DNA from: Streptomyces sp. NBC_00341
GTDB taxonomy: Bacteria > Actinomycetota > Actinomycetes > Streptomycetales > Streptomycetaceae
Reading direction: 5' to 3'
Length of the DNA stretch: 64,000 nucleotides
Assembly (NCBI RefSeq): GCF_041435055.1
Contig: NZ_CP108002.1
Span: 4,588,001-4,652,000 of the forward strand
In this document: piece after piece, positions 55,501 through 61,500 of the stretch
How the letters are laid out: each line of letters starts with the position of its first letter
How positions within the stretch are numbered: the stretch's first letter is position 1
Notes under the pieces: model-generated
Database searches by the model: none
What the model was told of the DNA's origin: nothing
The model's input: only the letters and a program-made list of their open reading frames with translations
Translations under genes and position numbers: made by a program

Positions 55501-58500
55501 ATCGCCGACGCGCGGACGGAGATCGCGCGGCTGGAGCAGGCCGGGCGCGACGCGCGGACACTGCACGACGCCGCCGACGAGGAGGAGCAGGGGCTGCGGG
55601 AGCCGTGGCAGCGGGCGCTGGCCGAGGTGGAGCGCCTTGAGCGGCTCGACGAGACCTCCCCGGTGACCGGCCAGGCCGCCGCAGACCGGGAGAGCGCACT
55701 GGAAGCGGCCGAGGAGCGCGCCGACGCCATCCGGGAGCAGGGGATGGCCGCCCGGGATCAGCGCCTGCGGTACGAGCGCGAGTTCACCGCCGCCCGCGAG
55801 GCGGCCGCCGAGGCCAACGCGGCCCTCGACGGGGCCCGCGAGGAGGAGGGCCCCCTCGTCTCGGAGCTCGCCCGCGCCGACGGGGACGTGACCCGGGCGG
55901 AGCGTGCGCTGCTGCGGGCGGACGCGGCCCTGCGGCGCGCGACCAGAGCCCGCGACGCGATCCGGAACGAGGTCCGGGGCATCGAGCGGGACCTGACCGG
56001 GGCCCGGCAGGACCTGAGCGAGCAGGCGCGCCGTCACACCGAGGCGTGGGGGCGGCTGCCCGGCCTCGTGAGCACCCTGGAGACCGCCCGCCGCGCGGAG
56101 GGCAGCGGCACGGAGCCGTCGTTGCTGAGCTCCATGTCCTCTGCGCCCGCCCGGCCGACCCGCTCCGGCCGGTTCGGCGGGCAGCCCCTGCCCGCGCCGC
56201 CGCCGCAGGAGCGGACGGCGGCCGCTGCCGCCGCGCCCGCCGTGGCGCCGCCGCCCCCGGCCGCGACGACGGTGCGGCCCTCGCTGCCGGCGGCGGAACT
56301 GGCCGCCCTGGCCGGTCTGCTGCCCACGATGGCCGGGCCGGAGCGGACCGCCCGGCTGCTGCCGCTGTCACAGCGGGACCGCGAGGCCCTGGCCGCGGAC
56401 CGGGAGCTGGTGGCGGCCCTGCGCCGGGGCCTGCCCGCCGACGAGTTCGCCCGCACGGCCGCGCTGCTGATGGTGGATGTCCCGGCCGGTGTCGACCTGA
56501 ACGTCTCGGCGGGGATCGAGGCGCGGGCCCAGGTGGCGCGGATGCTGCGCTCGCCCGCCGCGGCGGAGCGGATGCTGAACGAGGGCGCGCGGATGATCGT
56601 GGTCCCGAAGGACGCGGCCATGACCTCGTTGGAGGCGTTCCGCACCGTCCGGGGGGAGTCGACCGAGGACTCGCGCCCCTTCGACACCGAGCGCGGCGTC
56701 CAGCTCGACAGGCAGGTCGCGGCCGCAGAGGAGAACCTGCTGGGGGGCACCACGAGCGTGCCGGGCGCGGGCCTCCACCACGACGGCTACTCCACGACGA
56801 CCCACGAGTTCGCGCACGCCGTCCACCGCTACGGGCTGACCGGCAGCCAGCGGCGGCTGATCACAGAGGCGTTCGGCGAGAAGACGCGGAAGGGCAGCTT
56901 CACGGACTGGCCCGACGGGTCGCTGTACGACGACTCCGGCACGCACCGCAACTACTCCTCCCGTGACGAGTTCGAGTACTTCGCCCAGCTCACCAACGTC
57001 TACCTCTCGACGAACGCCGGGACGGACCCGTACACCGGCCTGCCCCGCAACAACGGGACCAAGTGGGTCCGTAAGCACGAGCCGAAGCTGCTGCCGCTGC
57101 TGCGGGAGCTGTACGGCCCCGACCCGAGGGGCTTCCATCCCTGGCAGTCCAACCCGCGGCAGGAGGAGGACGTCTGGGCGGGCTTCCGGGCGATGTGGGA
57201 CACGGCCGGGGACGCGCTCGTGCCGCAGCCCCACGGCCCCGCCCCGGCGCCCGGACACCCGGTCGGGCCCGCCGCCGCGAAGGCTGGTGCCGAGGCGCGG
57301 GAGCGTGCCCGCGCGGCCCTGACGGCTCCCCTCGCGCCCCTTCCGGTGCTCAGCCGTGCGGAGCTGAGGCGGAAGGTGCGCGAGGTGGCGGACCGGGAGC
57401 CGGCGGGGCGCATGTCCGTCGAGCGGTGCCTGACGCTGCTGGGGGACCTGCGGGACAGCCTGTATCCGCGGGGTGTGCGCCCCGCTGTCACGTTGGACGG
57501 CTCGGCGATCCGCTCCGGCCCGGCGTCCTCGCTGGTGGCCGGGCCCGGGTGGCGCGGGGTGCGGTCGTGGGGCGCGGTGGCGGACGCGGTCCGCGCGGCC
57601 GGGCCGGGCGCCGTGGGGCTCGTCCTGGCGCGGCGTCAGGACGGCGCGCCGGGGCACGCGTGGGCGGCGTACCACCTCGGCGGGCCGGACGGTGTGGTGT
57701 GGGTGGACGTGTCGGCCCGTGCCGACCGCCAGGTGTCGGCGTTCCCGCCGAGGGTCTCGCCGTCCGACGGGCAGGCGCTGGTGATCGACCCCGCCGGGAA
57801 GGCCGTGGAGCACGCGCTGGAGGTGTTCGCGCAGTCGTCGTCGACGGCGGCCGCTCTGCTCGACCCGGCGCCCGTGCGCGGCTACGGCGCCATCGGCCTG
57901 GAGGTCGAGAAGCGCCAGGTGTTCCTGATCAGCGGGGGCGGCGACCTTCCCCCCAAGCTGGTGCTGGCCACTGCCCCCGGCTTCAAGATCGTCACCGATC
58001 ACGGCGGGTTCTGGCGGACCGCCGACGGGCGGCTGCACCTCACGTACCCCGCGCTGCCACCGGGAGCGCCGAAGCCCACCCAGACCTCCTATCTCATCGG
58101 CGAGATCGTCATCGAGCCGATGGCGGTGCTGCCGGGCGAGCGGAGGCAGTCCCAGGAGAGTGCGCTGGCGAAGCTGGGGAGGATGGAGCGGGCGCTGGAC
58201 GCCAGGGACGAGCCCGGCGCGGCCAAGGAGATCCCCCTGGCCAAGCTCTTCCCCGCCGGCGACGGCTGGACCACCACAAAGCGCGGTGACAGCATCCTGG
58301 TCGGCCCGACCCCGGTCAGGACGAGCCTCTCCTACGTCCAGCCCACCACGGGACTGCCCGCCCTGGGCCTGAGCGTGCTCCAGGACCAGGCGGCGGACCG
58401 GCTGCCGCCGGGGCCCTTCGGCTCTGTGGACGGGTCGAGCCGGGAATTCGGGATGAAGGCCCTCTCGGAGGTGCTGCGCGACTTCACCGGCCGCGAGGAC

Positions 58501-61500
58501 GTGCCCGACGTGGCCGTTCCCTTCCTCGCGGTCATACCGGACGTCGACGACATGTGGGGCTATCTGCGCTTCGGCTTCGCCCACACCGTGGCCAGGCCGA
58601 CCGGCGTCATCCTCAACCGGGGCCCGGCCCCGTTCATGGTCAAGAACGCCCTGGCGGTGGCGTCCCGGCCCTCGCTGGACCGTGTCCTGCGGGCCCTGCG
58701 GCCGCGCAGCCGGCAACTCCTCGACCAGCACCACGACGGCATCAGCACAGGTGTCGCCGCCACGCTCGCGAAACTCCTGGAGCTCTACCGGAAGGCCGTC
58801 ACACCGGGGGAGCCGTTCTTCCCGGGGTTCTTCGACGCGACCATCGGCGACGTGCCCTCCCCCCGCGAGCACCTGACCTCCGTACTGACGGGACGCACCT
58901 CGCAGGGCCGGACCGTCACGCAGAAGCAGATGGTCGACATGGACGACGACCAGTACCCGACCCTGGACACCGACGACGGCAGGCTGGCGATCCCGCTGGT
59001 CCTCACCGAACTGCGGCACTTCGGCTACGACGGTCCGCTGATGACGTCCGAGGACATCAGGCGCGCCGTCGCCGAGCTGTCGCGGCTCAGCCGGGAGGCC
59101 TATCTGCGGGCGCAGATGTACGCGGCCCCGCTGCCCGAGGACGTCCTGCGCGAGTCCATCGGGCGGATCGTGGAGAACCCGGTGGTCCGGGGCCTTGCGG
59201 CCTTCGTGCAGATGGCCCTGCTGGCGGGGCTGCCCCGGGCCGGCGGCGGAGCCAACAGGCTGATGTCGGTGGAGGACAGCCAGCGGACCGCCCGCGCGCT
59301 GGGCGCCTACGCCCTGGGCACCCCGCTGCCCGCCGACGATCCCGTGCACCGGGCGCTCCGGGCGGCCGTCGACGAGGCGTCCGACGCCATCGACGGCCTC
59401 CCCCCGCAGCATCAGCCGAGGCTTCGGGCACTTGTCGATTCGGCGCGGGGCGCCCTCGGCATCCTGGCCGATCCCGGGCGGACGCCGCCGGTCCTGGAGT
59501 GGAAGGCGGAGATCGTCGCGCTCGACGGGACCCGGGTCCTGCTGGAGCGGGTGCTGACGGTCACCCACCGGGGCGCGGACGGGCGCTCCGTGGGGCTGTC
59601 CTCGCGGCCGGTGCAGGACTGGCAGGACGCTCACCGGCATGCCTACGGGGCGATGCCGGACGCGGGCGGGTTCACGCTGGTGCGGCGGGGGCCGGTGCCG
59701 TTGGAGAGCCCGCTGCAGCCGTTGCCGTTCGCCAAGGCGCGGCTGGTGGGCCTTCGCGGCGATGCCCGGGGCGCCGTGCTGGCGCTGTCGGACGGCAGCG
59801 ACGCGGCCTTCGACTACGCGCGGATCGTGGACCTCCTGTTCGCCGTGGACGGCGATCTGACGGCGGCGCTGCCCGAGACGGCCGTGGTGGTGGCGGGGGC
59901 CGATCTGGCGGGTCCGCCGGTAGCCGATCCGCTGGAGGTCCCGCTCCCGGGCCAAGTGCTCTCCGACGGCTTCGACCGCTGGGTGTGGGGGACGGGGAGC
60001 GGGCGGGAGCCGGTCCTCGTACCGGGTGAGGGAGGTGCGCCGACGCGGTGGCAGCTGGCGGAGGGGGACTGGTGGGTCGGCTTCCGGCGTGAGCCGTCCA
60101 CCGCCGAACTGGCCCGGCTCGCGGAGCGGGTGACCGGCGACCGCGGGCGTGCTCCGGCCGTCCGGCGCTGGGTGCGGGCGATCCGGCTGGTCTACGGTCC
60201 GCTGCTGGAGGACGACCGGGCGGCGTTCGAGGCGCTGTTGGGCGGGTTCTGGGCGCTGGACCGGGTGCGGGCGGCCAACGGCTCGGAGTCCCTGCTGACC
60301 TGGAGCGCTCTGCGGTCCGCGACCGGCGCGTACTTCGCCGATCGCGGGCAGCCGATGCCTCCGTTGCCGGTGGCTCTGCAGTTCCTGCTGGTCGAGGCGG
60401 CGGGTGCGGTGGGCGCCGATCTGGAGCTGTCCGGACTCCGGCTCACTCCTCGGTACCAGAGCGTGCGGGCCTGGGACGGGGCCACCCCGGACGCTGTCGG
60501 CGGCGGGGCGGCGCCGGACGCGGAGATGTCCCTCTTCGGGCCGACGCCGGGACCCACGACGCAGACCCCCGCGGTGGCCCCTGCGGAGACCGCCGCGGTG
60601 ACCCCTGCCGTGCCCTCGGCCGTGACCGGAGGTTTCACGGGACCGAACGACGACATCCTTTCGGCGCGGACCATGATCGCCGGGCCTGCCGCGTCCTCCG
60701 AGACTTCCACGTCCTCCGCATCGCCCGCCCCTTCGCGGGGGCGCAGCTGGAAGACGGCGTCCGTGAGCCGGGTGCTGCCGGAGGTACGGGTCATCGAGAC
60801 CCGGGCCGGCGACGTCCCCAAGCAGGTGTCGAGTGAGGCGGCGCCCTGGCCGCAGGACGCGTACGTGGTCTCTGCGGCCGGCGAGAGCGGGCAGGTGCGC
60901 CTGCCGGACGGCCGGGTGCTGGACGCCGAGGGGCTGGCCGACGCACTTGAGGCCGATCCCGAGCTGACGAAGCTGGCGAAGGACGTGCCGGTGGTGCTGG
61001 CCGTTCCGTTCGCGGGGGCGCAGTACCAGCGGACGCTGCGGACGGTGGCCGACCGGCTGGGGCGGAGGGTGTGGGGCCCCAGCGGTGACGGGCGCCTGAT
61101 AGCCGACAGTTCGGGGGACGCGCACGTCGTGGTGATGGTCGACCGCGATCCGGACGCGCCGATCGGCCTGTGGATCTCGGTCGACCCCTCCGCGAACACG
61201 TCGTACGAGGACCGTCGGTGGACCGCGATGGACGGGACGGTGTTCCGCGACAGCGAGGTGGACACGCGGCCGTTGGCGGACGAGAGCAATGAGCGGTACG
61301 GCCGGCTGGCGGTCGCGCAGGGGGACGCGCTGCGATCCCGGGAGAAGCGCTTCCGGATCTTCCGCCAGATGCGCCGGCTGGTGCACCGGACCCACGCCGA
61401 CACCGGTTACCAGGACACCGGTACGGAGCCGGTGTCGATGGCTTCGGCGGTGTACCTCTTCGCCGCGCACGGCTATCCGGGCCGGATGCGGCTGCCGCTC

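Noticed and set aside
47953-56037. A 2694-codon open frame on the minus strand.
   Set aside because: It mirrors the giant + strand gene. Its product is Arg/Gly/Pro/His-rich and featureless, typical of the antisense of GC-rich coding DNA, while the + frame has clear domains.
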